A program made the position numbers and the translations under genes. This document shows, one piece after another, positions 53,382 to 61,308 of a DNA stretch of 64,000 nt. The first letter of the stretch is position 1, and each line of letters starts with the position of its first letter. This DNA is from Aquamicrobium sp. GTDB lineage: Bacteria > Pseudomonadota > Alphaproteobacteria > Rhizobiales > Rhizobiaceae. The DNA lies in the NCBI RefSeq assembly GCF_023954335.1, contig NZ_JAMLIE010000001.1, positions 930,001 to 994,000 on the forward strand, written 5' to 3'. Under the pieces are notes generated by a model. That model saw only the letters and a list, made by a program, of their open reading frames with translations, was not told the origin of the DNA and made no database searches.

Positions 53382-53415
53382 AAAAAAATGCGGGGGAAGC
53401 AATGCTTCCCCCGCA
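53382..53415 (-). terminator. Intrinsic terminator of the cytochrome c peroxidase gene
   Basis: On the minus strand a 12-bp stem TGCGGGGGAAGC/GCTTCCCCCGCA with a 3-base loop, then TTTTTTT. It lies 72 bp after the peroxidase stop. Confidence 0.88.
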
Positions 53416-53487
53416 AGCCCCCGCGGTCACGGCCGTCTTTCCGGATGGCCGCGTCCCCTTGTGCGATGCCCCTTGTGCGATAACGGC

Positions 53488-54567
53488 CTAGTTGGCCGCC
53501 GGCACGATCAGCTCCGGCCGCGGCGTCGTCGACGAGTTGGGCGGCAGGATCGGATAGGTGACGTCGGGCTGCTCGCCGGTCAGCGTGTGCAGGAAGGCGA
53601 CGATGGCCTCGACTTCCGTTCCCTCGAGCTCGGCGCCGAGCTGCGCGGTGGCCATGACGCCGACCGCCTGCGTGAGATCCCACACCTTGCCGCTGTGGAA
53701 GTAGGGCGCGGTGAGCGCCACGTTGCGCAGCGACGGCGCGCGGAAGACATATTCGTCGGTCGCCGTCTCGGTGACCGCGAAGCGGCCCTTGTCGTCGCGC
53801 GGCAGGATGTCGGCGCCCGGCTGCTCGACCACGCCGAAGGCGTAGTATTCGCCGCCGCCGACATTGACGCCGTTGTGGCAGGAGGCGCAGCCGCTGTCCA
53901 TGAACAGCCTGAGACCCTGCTTCTCGGTCTCGTTCAGCACCGCGTTGTTGCCTTCGAGATACTGGTCGAAGCGCGCGCCGGGGGTGATCAGCGTCGCTTC
54001 GAACACCTCGATCGCCTTGGCGACGTTGTCGAACGTCACCGGATCGGCCTCGCCGGGGAAGGCGAGAGCGAAGCGCTGCTGGTACTGCGGCAGGCTGTTC
54101 AGCACGGACAGAACCCGGTCGGGCGTCGCGTTCATCTCGACCGCCGCCTGGATCGGTCCCTTGGCCTGCTCGGCGAGGTCCGCGGCGCGGCCGTCCCAGA
54201 ACTGGGCGATGTTGAAGAAGGCGTTGAACACGGTCGGCGCGTTGCGCGGGCCGGTCTGCCAGCCGTGGCCGACCGAGACTTCCAGCCCGTCGACGCCGCC
54301 GATGCCGAGATTGTGGCAGGTGTTGCAGCTGAACAGGTGGCTGGACGACAGGCGCGGCTCGAAGAACAGCATCTTTCCGAGCTCGACCTTCTCGCGGGTG
54401 ATCGGGTTGCCTTCCGGCGCCGGCTGCACCGTCGGGATCGGCTCGAACAGGAGCTGGGCGTCGGCGCGCAGTTCCTCGTCGTTGATCGGGGTGGCGTCCT
54501 GCGCGAGGGCGGGTGTCGCAAGCAGCAGGGCGACGGCGCTGACCGCGTATGCTAGCTTCGATTTCAT
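53488..54567 (-). CDS. Di-heme cytochrome c peroxidase
   Basis: A 359-residue periplasmic enzyme reducing hydrogen peroxide with electrons from cytochrome c or cupredoxins. The signal peptide is 1-22 (ALAQD). Two c-haem motifs: CNTCH at 81-85 (electron-transfer side by position is peroxidatic) and CASCH at 227-231. The FEPRLS and DGRAADL segments fit the CcpA/MauG superfamily. GGAGAGAACC precedes the ATG at 54567. The promoter has an FNR-type box 40 bp from a TATGAT -10, typical of low-oxygen induction; pseudoazurin could be its donor. Confidence 0.94.
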   Translation of the reverse strand: MKSKLAYAVSAVALLLATPALAQDATPINDEELRADAQLLFEPIPTVQPAPEGNPITREKVELGKMLFFEPRLSSSHLFSCNTCHNLGIGGVDGLEVSVGHGWQTGPRNAPTVFNAFFNIAQFWDGRAADLAEQAKGPIQAAVEMNATPDRVLSVLNSLPQYQQRFALAFPGEADPVTFDNVAKAIEVFEATLITPGARFDQYLEGNNAVLNETEKQGLRLFMDSGCASCHNGVNVGGGEYYAFGVVEQPGADILPRDDKGRFAVTETATDEYVFRAPSLRNVALTAPYFHSGKVWDLTQAVGVMATAQLGAELEGTEVEAIVAFLHTLTGEQPDVTYPILPPNSSTTPRPELIVPAAN

Positions 54568-54601
54568 GGTTCTCTCCATCGTGGCTGTGCAAACTGGATG
54601 A

Positions 54602-54642
54602 ATCATAGCCGAGGGGGAAAAGTGTGCATTGCGATAGATCAT
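54602..54642 (-). promoter_or_regulatory. FNR-dependent class II promoter of the peroxidase gene
   Basis: FNR-type box TTGCG-ATAG-ATCAT (54629-54642; complement ATGAT-CTAT-CGCAA) with -10 TATGAT (54602-54607, minus strand). The predicted start site near 54595 is about 41 bp from the box centre, the classical class II spacing. Confidence 0.7.
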
Positions 54643-54760
54643 GGCTCGGCGAAAATCGCTCCGGCGACTTGCACTATCTTCATTGGAGCACCGGAATCCG
54701 AGCTACGGGCGAGGTTCGAGGATTTCGCGCAAAGGTTTCGTGCGTGTTGTACGGTTGCGT

Positions 54761-54774
54761 TTGATCCAGATCAT
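54761..54774. promoter_or_regulatory. FNR/FixK-type box upstream of a small gene
   Basis: TTGAT-CCAG-ATCAT, 9 of 10 consensus bases (TTGAT-N4-ATCAA). It is 94 bp before the small ORF at 54868; the -10 region is weak (TTTAAG 54794-54799). With 54602-54642 it fills the 300-bp gap 54568-54867. Confidence 0.6.
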
Positions 54775-54867
54775 CGAAGAAATACGGTATTGATTTAAGC
54801 GGCGGGGTCATCTACTCGCGCTCATTGGGGCGCTACATGAAAATGCGTTCGTCAGCGGAGACCTCTC

Positions 54868-55044
54868 ATGGTGGGAGCCGACCAGGAGCTTGACCCGATA
54901 AAGATAAGCCTGGCCGCGCGCCTGTTGGTCGAGGAGTATGGAGAGGAGGCTTTCGCCCGCGCGGCCGCGCTCGAAAGCGGATCGGCGGCGCCCCATTTCG
55001 CGAAGGCCGTCCTCAAGGAAGTGAAAAGGCTGCTGAAGCGTTGA
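54868..55044 (+). CDS. Small hypothetical protein (58 aa)
   Basis: The ATG at 54868 has GGAG 8-11 bases upstream. The protein is helical and amphipathic: MVGADQELDPIKISLAARLL, then EEYGEEAFARAAALESG and a basic end KEVKRLLKR. No signal peptide. An FNR/FixK-type box upstream suggests expression in low oxygen together with the peroxidase. Function unknown. Confidence 0.6.
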   Translation: MVGADQELDPIKISLAARLLVEEYGEEAFARAAALESGSAAPHFAKAVLKEVKRLLKR

Positions 55045-55062
55045 GGGTCGCCGGGTATCGGC

Positions 55063-55092
55063 TTGACGCAACGTCAATCACCCCATCATAAT
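55063..55092 (+). promoter_or_regulatory. Promoter with TTGACG/CGTCAA operator
   Basis: -35 TTGACG (55063-55068), 18-bp spacer, -10 CATAAT (55087-55092). The -35 is the left arm of TTGACG-CAA-CGTCAA (55063-55077), a perfect inverted repeat that resembles but does not match the FNR box (spacing differs by one). It serves the gene at 55133. Confidence 0.55.
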
Positions 55093-55132
55093 GAATCTGA
55101 ACGAAATATGGTTCATGGGTAGGGAATAGGGC

Positions 55133-55327
55133 ATGGGGCCTTCCTCCGGTTCGTCAGGAATGCCGGATGTGTCCGATTGGGACCGTATCGCGTACATCCA
55201 GGAAGTGCTCGCGGAGTTGCGCGCGGTCAGCAAATGCATCGAAGGCAACGACGTGCTGACCTATTTCATCGAGATGGCGATGATGCAGGCTGCCGACAGG
55301 GCACGTGAAATCGGGCCGCGAAAGTAG
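55133..55327 (+). CDS. Small hypothetical protein (64 aa)
   Basis: ATG at 55133 with GGGAATAGGG upstream. The protein has SDWDRIAYIQEVLAELRAV ... DVLTYFIEMAMMQAADRARE, a pattern I associate with small rhizobial proteins of unknown function. Helical, soluble. It is preceded by its own promoter with an inverted repeat and lies 70 bp before lepA. Confidence 0.65.
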   Translation: MGPSSGSSGMPDVSDWDRIAYIQEVLAELRAVSKCIEGNDVLTYFIEMAMMQAADRAREIGPRK

Positions 55328-55397
55328 GCCGGTCGCGGCCGCGGGCGTTGCTGCGTCGCGCTTGTGAAGCCACCCGCCCCCTGCTAAAGCGCGCGCC

Positions 55398-57209
55398 ATG
55401 ACCAGAACCCCGCTTTCCCATATCCGCAACTTCTCCATCGTCGCCCATATCGACCACGGGAAGTCGACGCTCGCCGACCGGCTCATCCAGGCGACCGGTT
55501 CGCTGGAGGAGCGCGAGATGAAGGACCAGGTGCTCGACGCGATGGACATCGAGCGCGAGCGCGGCATCACCATCAAGGCCAACACCGTCCGCCTCGAATA
55601 CGACGCCGGGAACGGCGAGCACTATGTGCTCAACCTGATCGACACGCCCGGCCATGTCGACTTCGCCTACGAGGTGTCGCGCTCGCTTCGCGCCTGCGAG
55701 GGCTCGCTGCTGGTGGTGGACGCCAGCCAGGGCGTCGAGGCGCAGACGCTGGCCAACGTCTACCAGGCCATCGACGCCGACCACGAGATCGTCGTCGTGC
55801 TCAACAAGATCGACCTGCCGGCCGCCGAGCCGGAGCGCATCAAGGAGCAGGTCGAGGAGGTGATCGGCCTCGACGCCTCCGAGGCGGTGATGATCTCGGC
55901 CAAGACCGGGCTCGGCATCGGCGAGGTGCTGGAGGCCATCGTCAACAAGCTGCCGGCGCCCAAGCACGGCGATGCCGACGCGCCGCTCAAGGCCATGCTG
56001 GTCGATTCGTGGTACGACGCCTATCTCGGCGTCATCGTCCTGGTGCGCATCGTCGACGGTGTGCTGAAGAAGGGCCAGCAGATCCGCATGATCGGCACCG
56101 GCGCCAAATACCACGTCGACCGCGTCGGCGTGCTGACGCCCAAGATGGTGATGGTGGACGATCTCGGGCCGGGCGAGCTCGGATTCATCACCGCCTCGAT
56201 CAAGGAAGTGGCCGACACCCGCGTCGGCGACACCATCACCGACGAGCGCCGCCCGACGGACGCGCCGCTGCCGGGCTTCAAGCCGGCGCAGCCGGTGGTG
56301 TTCTGCGGCCTGTTCCCCGTCGACGCCGCCGATTTCGAGGATCTGCGCGCGGCGATGGGCAAGCTCCGGCTCAACGACGCCTCGTTTTCGTTCGAGATGG
56401 AGACCTCGGCCGCGCTCGGCTTCGGCTTCCGCTGCGGCTTCCTCGGCCTGCTTCATCTCGAGATCATACAGGAGCGGCTGGAGCGCGAGTTCGACCTCGA
56501 CCTGATCGCGACCGCGCCGTCCGTGGTCTACCGGCTCAATATGACTGATGGAAAGCAGATCGAGCTGCACAATCCGGCCGACATGCCCGACGTGGTCCGC
56601 ATCGACACCATCGAGGAGCCGTGGATCAGGGCGACGATCCTGACGCCGGACGACTATCTCGGCGCGATCCTCAAGCTGTGCCAGGAGCGACGCGGCGTGC
56701 AGGTCGATCTCTCCTATGTCGGCAAGCGCGCCATGGCGACCTACGACCTGCCGCTGAACGAGGTGGTGTTCGATTTCTACGACCGGCTGAAGTCGATCTC
56801 CAAGGGTTACGCCTCGTTCGACTACCAGCTGACCGACTATCGCGAGGGCGATCTCGTCAAGATGTCGATCCTCGTCAACGAGGAGCCGGTCGACGCGCTC
56901 TCCATGCTCGTCCACCGCTCGGCGGCGGAAAAGCGCGGCCGCGCCATGTGCGAGAAGCTGAAGGACCTGATCCCCAAGCACATGTTCAAGATCCCGATCC
57001 AGGCGGCGATCGGCGGCAAGGTCATCGCCCGCGAGACCATCTCGGCCCTGCGCAAGGACGTGACCGCCAAGTGCTACGGCGGCGACGTCACCCGCAAGCG
57101 CAAGCTTCTGGAGAAGCAGAAGGAAGGCAAGAAGCGCATGCGGCAGTTCGGCAAGGTCGAGATTCCGCAGGCGGCCTTCATCGAGGCGCTGAAGATGGGG
57201 GATGGCTGA
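55398..57209 (+). CDS. lepA: Elongation factor 4 (LepA)
   Basis: A 603-residue translational GTPase that back-translocates or rescues stalled ribosomes. The G domain begins with AHIDHGKSTLADRL (G1) and has DTPGHVDF (G3) and NKIDLP (G4). Domains II, III and V and the LepA-specific C-terminal domain (KRMRQFGKVEIPQAAF) follow in order. Full length. A toxin-antitoxin pair lies directly downstream, with its promoter overlapping the lepA end. Confidence 0.98.
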   Translation: MTRTPLSHIRNFSIVAHIDHGKSTLADRLIQATGSLEEREMKDQVLDAMDIERERGITIKANTVRLEYDAGNGEHYVLNLIDTPGHVDFAYEVSRSLRACEGSLLVVDASQGVEAQTLANVYQAIDADHEIVVVLNKIDLPAAEPERIKEQVEEVIGLDASEAVMISAKTGLGIGEVLEAIVNKLPAPKHGDADAPLKAMLVDSWYDAYLGVIVLVRIVDGVLKKGQQIRMIGTGAKYHVDRVGVLTPKMVMVDDLGPGELGFITASIKEVADTRVGDTITDERRPTDAPLPGFKPAQPVVFCGLFPVDAADFEDLRAAMGKLRLNDASFSFEMETSAALGFGFRCGFLGLLHLEIIQERLEREFDLDLIATAPSVVYRLNMTDGKQIELHNPADMPDVVRIDTIEEPWIRATILTPDDYLGAILKLCQERRGVQVDLSYVGKRAMATYDLPLNEVVFDFYDRLKSISKGYASFDYQLTDYREGDLVKMSILVNEEPVDALSMLVHRSAAEKRGRAMCEKLKDLIPKHMFKIPIQAAIGGKVIARETISALRKDVTAKCYGGDVTRKRKLLEKQKEGKKRMRQFGKVEIPQAAFIEALKMGDG

Positions 57210-57214
57210 GCGTC

Positions 57215-57243
57215 TTGTCCAATTTGGACAAATTACCTATTGT
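57215..57243 (+). promoter_or_regulatory. Promoter and operator of the Phd-Doc pair
   Basis: TTGTCCAA-T-TTGGACAA (57215-57231), an 8+1+8 perfect inverted repeat, covers the -35 TTGTCC (57215-57220) and spacer (17 bp); -10 TATTGT at 57238-57243. The predicted start site coincides with the ATG at 57250, so the mRNA may be leaderless. This suits autoregulation by the antitoxin-toxin complex. Confidence 0.65.
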
Positions 57244-57249
57244 CTGCGG

Positions 57250-57486
57250 ATGAAGATTTTCTCCGCCTCCGACGCCAAGAACCGCTTCGGCCAGTTGCTC
57301 GACATGGCGCAGGCCGAGCCCGTGCGCGTGCAGCGGCAGGGGCGCGACGTTGCCGTCGTCCTGTCGCCTGAGGAGTTTCGCCGCATGGCGGAGGCGGCGC
57401 GCGGGCGGGTCAACCCCGCCGTCGAGCGGCTGCACGCCGAAAGCGCGACGCGCTGGGCGAGCGTCTACGAGGCGCTGGCGAAGTAA
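57250..57486 (+). CDS. phd: Type II antitoxin, Phd/YefM family
   Basis: 78 residues. The N-terminal Phd/YefM DNA-binding fold (MKIFSASDAKNRFGQLLDMAQ ... VAVVLSPEEFRRM) is followed by a charged toxin-binding tail. The start at 57250 is chosen because all family similarity begins there. It is probably translated from a leaderless mRNA. The stop is followed at once by the Doc GTG start. It neutralises Doc and represses the operon. Confidence 0.9.
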   Translation: MKIFSASDAKNRFGQLLDMAQAEPVRVQRQGRDVAVVLSPEEFRRMAEAARGRVNPAVERLHAESATRWASVYEALAK

Positions 57487-57861
57487 GTGGACTATCTCGC
57501 GCTCGATGACGTGCTCTATATCCACGCCGAGCAGTTGCGCCTGTTCGGCGGGGCGCACGGCGTGCGCGATCACGGCCTGATCGAATCCGCGCTGCTGCGC
57601 CCGCAGACCGGTTACTATGCCGACCTGATCGAGCAGGCGGCGGCGCTGTGGGAGAGCCTCGCCATGAACCACGGCTTCGTCGACGGCAACAAGCGCGTGG
57701 CGTTCGCCTCGATGGACATCTTCCTCAGGCTGAACGGCGCGCGGCTGGAAGCCGTGCCGGCCGAGGTCGTCGCCTTCATCTACCGGCATCTCGAGGCTGG
57801 CACCTTCCGCAAGCCGGTTCTCGACGAATGGCTGCGCCGACATGTGATAATGGGAAAATAG
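57487..57861 (+). CDS. doc: Type II toxin, death-on-curing (Doc) family
   Basis: 124 residues from a GTG directly after the antitoxin stop. The Fic/Doc motif is HGFVDGNKR at 62-70, where the conserved H, F, D, N, K and R needed for phosphorylation of EF-Tu by Doc-type toxins are present. The N-terminal DVLYIHAEQLRLFGG matches the Doc family. Intact. It sits next to lepA, itself a translation gene, but that association may be accidental. Confidence 0.92.
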   Translation: MDYLALDDVLYIHAEQLRLFGGAHGVRDHGLIESALLRPQTGYYADLIEQAAALWESLAMNHGFVDGNKRVAFASMDIFLRLNGARLEAVPAEVVAFIYRHLEAGTFRKPVLDEWLRRHVIMGK

Positions 57862-57864
57862 CCG

Positions 57865-58305
57865 ATGCGCGCGCTCATCCAACGGGTTTCCTCCGCCTCC
57901 GTCACCGTCGACGGGAACGTCACCGGCGAGATTGGCCCCGGCCTGCTGGTTCTCGTCTGCGCCATGCAGGGCGACACGGAAAAGCAATCGCAATGGCTGG
58001 CGCAGAAGGTCACCAAGCTGCGCATCTTCCGCGACGAGGAGGGGCGCATGAACAGATCCGTCCTCGACGTCGGTGGCGCGGCGCTCGTCGTCAGCCAGTT
58101 CACGCTCGCCGCCGAGACCAGGGGCAACCGCCCCGGCTTCTCCACCGCCGCCGCGCCCGACGACGGCAAGCGCCTCTACGAGCATTTCTCGGCGCAAGTC
58201 GCCGCGCAGGGCGTCGCAGTCGCCAACGGCGTCTTCGGCGCCGACATGAAGGTCGCGCTCGTCAATGACGGGCCGGTGACGATCTGGCTCGACACGGAAG
58301 CCTGA
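57865..58305 (+). CDS. dtd: D-aminoacyl-tRNA deacylase
   Basis: A 146-residue cytoplasmic proofreading enzyme that frees tRNA from D-amino acids. The signatures SQFTLAAETRGNRPGF and the NGVFGADMKVALVNDGPVT tail match DTD. It starts 4 bp after the doc stop, so it may be co-transcribed with the toxin-antitoxin pair. A short hairpin (58317-58339) follows. Confidence 0.95.
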   Translation: MRALIQRVSSASVTVDGNVTGEIGPGLLVLVCAMQGDTEKQSQWLAQKVTKLRIFRDEEGRMNRSVLDVGGAALVVSQFTLAAETRGNRPGFSTAAAPDDGKRLYEHFSAQVAAQGVAVANGVFGADMKVALVNDGPVTIWLDTEA

Positions 58306-58475
58306 TCTTCCGCTGATGCTGCCGCAATCGGCGGCAGCACACGCATCGATCGCGGCAAACTGCCCGCGGCATGGGCATTTTTCCTGAAATCGCGCCCCGC
58401 CGCTTCGTTTGCCGGCGATTTTTCTTGATTTTGCGGCTTCCGCTCCCTGTTATGAAGGTGAGAGGGAGGTGCCGC

Positions 58476-59888
58476 TTGGTCGCTTTCGACGAGATGCGCC
58501 CGCACGGGAACGGGCCGAGACAACCCTATGCCGGCTATGACGCCTGGCTCGGCACGCAGGACCCGGCGCGCCTTTCGGAAAAGATGCAGGACGCCGAGCG
58601 CGTCTTTCGCCGCACCGGCATCACCTTCGCCGTCTATGGCGAGGCCGAGGCGGCCGAACGGCTGATCCCGTTCGACATCGTGCCGCGCATCATCTCCGGC
58701 GCCGAGTGGCGCAGGCTGACGCAAGGGATCGAGCAGCGCGTGCAGGCGCTGAACGCCTTCCTCGACGACATCTACCACCGGCAGGAGATCCTGCGCGCCG
58801 GCCGCATCCCCAAGCAGCTGATCGCCGCCAACGAGGCGTTCCTGCCGGAGATGATCGGCGTGCGCCCGCCGGCCGGCGTCTATACCCACATCATCGGCGT
58901 CGACATCGTCCGCACCGCCGAGAACGAGTTCTTCGTGCTGGAGGACAATGCGCGCACGCCCTCGGGCGTCTCCTACATGCTGGAGAACCGCGAGACGATG
59001 ATGCAGCTCTTTCCCGAGCTGTTCCAGACGATCAAGGTCCGGCCGGTCGAGAACTATCCGCAATTGCTGCGCCAGTCGCTGGCGGCGGTGGCGCCGCGCA
59101 GCGCCGGAGCCGCGCCGACCATCGCGGTGCTGACGCCGGGTAGCTACAACTCCGCCTATTTCGAGCACGCCTTCCTCGCCGACCAGATGGGCGTCGAGCT
59201 GGTGGAGGGGCAGGATTTGCGCGTCGTCGACGGCCATGTCGCGATGCGCACCACGCAAGGCTTCAAGCGCATCGACGTGCTCTACCGGCGGGTCGACGAC
59301 GCCTTCCTCGATCCGCTGACCTTCAACCCCGATTCCGCGCTCGGCGTGCCGGGCATCATGGACGTCTACCGCGTCGGCAACGTCACGCTCGCCAACGCGC
59401 CGGGAACCGGCATCGCCGACGACAAGGCGATCTATTCCTACATGCCCGAGATCGTCGAGTTCTATACCGGCCGCAAGGCGATCCTCGGCAACATCCCGAC
59501 CTGGCGCTGCTCGGAGCCGGACAGCCTGAAATACGTGCTCGAGCATCTCGACGAGCTGGTGGTGAAGGAAGTCCACGGCTCGGGCGGCTACGGCATGCTC
59601 GTCGGTCCGGCGGCCTCGAAGAAAGAGCGCGAGGCGTTCGCCGCCAAGCTGAAGGCGAGACCCTCCAACTACATCGCCCAGCCGACGCTGGCGCTCTCCA
59701 CCTGCCCGATCCTGACGGAAAAGGGGCTCGCGCCCCGCCACGTCGACCTGCGCCCCTTCGTCCTCGTCTCCGACCGCATCCGCATCGTCCCCGGCGGCCT
59801 GACGCGCGTGGCGCTGAAGGAGGGCTCGCTGGTGGTGAACTCGTCGCAGGGCGGGGGCACGAAGGATACGTGGGTGCTGGATGACTGA
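58476..59888 (+). CDS. Circularly permuted type 2 ATP-grasp protein (DUF404/DUF407)
   Basis: 470 residues from a TTG at 58476, which has GAGGGAGG just upstream and aligns with the usual start (AFDEM); an ATG at 58452 is the alternative. Features are the ATP-grasp pieces FFVLEDNARTPSGVSYML, NARTPSG-type loop, KEVHGSGGYGMLVG and the final NSSQGGGTKDTWVL motif of this family. It is predicted to ligate amino acids or form isopeptide bonds. It is the first gene of a conserved operon with alpha-E, transglutaminase and Anbu-type protease genes. A repeat-flanked gene has inserted after it. Confidence 0.93.
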   Translation: MVAFDEMRPHGNGPRQPYAGYDAWLGTQDPARLSEKMQDAERVFRRTGITFAVYGEAEAAERLIPFDIVPRIISGAEWRRLTQGIEQRVQALNAFLDDIYHRQEILRAGRIPKQLIAANEAFLPEMIGVRPPAGVYTHIIGVDIVRTAENEFFVLEDNARTPSGVSYMLENRETMMQLFPELFQTIKVRPVENYPQLLRQSLAAVAPRSAGAAPTIAVLTPGSYNSAYFEHAFLADQMGVELVEGQDLRVVDGHVAMRTTQGFKRIDVLYRRVDDAFLDPLTFNPDSALGVPGIMDVYRVGNVTLANAPGTGIADDKAIYSYMPEIVEFYTGRKAILGNIPTWRCSEPDSLKYVLEHLDELVVKEVHGSGGYGMLVGPAASKKEREAFAAKLKARPSNYIAQPTLALSTCPILTEKGLAPRHVDLRPFVLVSDRIRIVPGGLTRVALKEGSLVVNSSQGGGTKDTWVLDD

Positions 59889-60349
59889 GAGTGAGTAGAG
59901 AGTAGGGAATAGTGAGTAGTGGGGGAGAGAGTGGAAGGGGGCGTCAATTCCTACAGGGATTTGCAGATCTGGAGAGCTGCGATGGATCTGGCGGTCGATT
60001 GCTACGATGTGACGAAGGCATTTCCCGCCAGCGAAACCTATGGAATGACCTCGCAGATGCGGCGGTCGTCGTCGTCCGTGGCCGCGAACATCGCCGAAGG
60101 TTACGGAAGGGAGCACACCAGTTCGTTTATCCAGTTCCTCCGCATCGCCCAGGGTTCCCTCAAGGAGCTCGAGACGCATGCGATCCTCTGCGAACGGGTA
60201 GGATTGATGTTCGAGGCCGATGCCAGCCGCCTGCTCGATCGGTCGAGCAATCTCGGCAAGATGCTGCGCGCGATGATCCGCAGCCTCCAGCGAAAGCATC
60301 AACAATGATCCTCCTTCACTACTCACTACTCACTATTCCCCACTCCCTC
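59889..60349. mobile_element. Repeat-bounded cassette carrying a four-helix-bundle gene
   Basis: GGGAATAGTGAGTAGTG (59905-59921) and its exact complement (60324-60340) bracket the gene at 59931-60308, with 9 bp on the left and 15 bp on the right. The outer flanks continue the short-repeat pattern (GAGTGAGTAGAGAGTAG on the left, CACTCCCTC on the right). The left array starts right after the stop of the ATP-grasp gene. The same repeat family without a gene occurs at 19951-20097. No transposase or reverse transcriptase is visible, so any movement would depend on other factors. Confidence 0.55.
59931..60308 (+). CDS. Four-helix bundle protein (23S rRNA IVS / S23 type)
   Basis: 125 residues from a GTG at 59931 (GGGGGAG upstream; a GTG at 59919 is also possible). 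The family pattern is clear: SYRDLQIWRAAMDLAVDCYD, SQMRRSSSSVAANIAEGYGRE, then SFIQFLRIAQGSLKELETHAILCERVG. These proteins are encoded in 23S rRNA intervening sequences of several bacteria, and relatives accompany diversity-generating retroelements. The biochemical function is unknown, perhaps RNA binding. Its location in a metabolic operon between inverted repeats suggests recent insertion. Confidence 0.88.
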   Translation: MEGGVNSYRDLQIWRAAMDLAVDCYDVTKAFPASETYGMTSQMRRSSSSVAANIAEGYGREHTSSFIQFLRIAQGSLKELETHAILCERVGLMFEADASRLLDRSSNLGKMLRAMIRSLQRKHQQ

Positions 60350-60350
60350 A

Positions 60351-60366
60351 GCGGCAGGAGCCGCTG
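60351..60366 (+). promoter_or_regulatory. Hairpin around the ribosome site of the alpha-E gene
   Basis: AGCGGC-AGGA-GCCGCT forms a 6-bp stem with the Shine-Dalgarno core in the loop (AGGAG), one base before the ATG at 60367. It could limit translation of the alpha-E gene after the cassette inserted. Confidence 0.45.
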
Positions 60367-61308
60367 ATGCTCCTCGGCCGCACCGCCAACGGTCTCTATT
60401 GGATGAGCCGCTATATCGAGCGGGCCGAGAACATGGCGCGCATCGTCGATGCCGGGCTGCGGCTGGCGCTGACGCGCACCGATTCGTCGGCCGACGAATG
60501 GACTTCCGTCGTCGTCAGCGCCGGCGCCAAGGACGCCTTCGCGGCAAGGCATTCCGACTATTCGGCCGACACGGTTTCCGACTTCCTGCTGCGCGACACC
60601 TCGAATCCGTCGAGCGTGCTTTCCTCCATCGAGACGGCGCGGGCGAACGCGCGCATGGTGCGCACGGCGCTGACGCGCGAGACGTGGGAGAGCATCAACG
60701 AGGCGTGGATGTCGTTCCGCCGCATGCTGGCCGGCCCCATCGACCAGCGCGAGCTTCCCGCCATCCTCGACCGGATCAAGCGCGAGACGGCGCAGATACG
60801 CGGCGCGTTCTACGGCACCATGCTGCGCAACGAGATCTTCGACTTCGCCCAGCTCGGCTCCTATGTCGAGCGCGCCGACAACACCGCCCGCATCCTCGAC
60901 GTCAAGTATTACGTGCTGTTGCCGTCGGTGTCGTGGGTCGGCTCCTCGCTCGACAACTACCAGTGGGAATCGATCCTGCGCTCGGTCTCGGCGCACCGCT
61001 CCTATCGCTGGGTCTACGAGGCCGACTACCGGCCGGCGCATATCGCCGATTTCCTGATCCTCAACCGGCGCATGCCGCGCTCGCTCGCCTTCTGCTACCG
61101 GATGATCGGCGAGAGCCTGAACTTCCTCGCCGACGAATATGGCGAGCGCCATGCCTGCCACGGCACGCTGGAGCTCATCGCCTCGCGGCTGAAGCCCGGC
61201 ACCATCGACGCCATCTTCGACGGCGGGCTGCACGAGTTCCTCGGCGAGTTCATCCGCTGCAACAACAGGCTCGGCAACGAGGTGGCGCAGGATTACCGGT
61301 TCTTCTGA
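60367..61308 (+). CDS. Alpha-E domain protein (DUF403)
   Basis: A 313-residue all-alpha protein. It begins LLGRTANGLYWMSRYIERAENMARI, the hallmark of the alpha-E family, and repeats a similar motif (FAQLGSYVERADNTARILDV) at about 157-176, reflecting an internal duplication. Conserved Glu and Arg residues suggest it binds a charged peptide or metal. In the operon context it probably acts with the permuted ATP-grasp enzyme. Its stop overlaps the transglutaminase start (TGATG). Confidence 0.93.
   Translation: MLLGRTANGLYWMSRYIERAENMARIVDAGLRLALTRTDSSADEWTSVVVSAGAKDAFAARHSDYSADTVSDFLLRDTSNPSSVLSSIETARANARMVRTALTRETWESINEAWMSFRRMLAGPIDQRELPAILDRIKRETAQIRGAFYGTMLRNEIFDFAQLGSYVERADNTARILDVKYYVLLPSVSWVGSSLDNYQWESILRSVSAHRSYRWVYEADYRPAHIADFLILNRRMPRSLAFCYRMIGESLNFLADEYGERHACHGTLELIASRLKPGTIDAIFDGGLHEFLGEFIRCNNRLGNEVAQDYRFF

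Noticed and set aside
59919..60308. Diversity-generating retroelement, because of the four-helix-bundle (Avd-like) protein
   Set aside because: No reverse transcriptase, template repeat or variable repeat was found in the neighbourhood.
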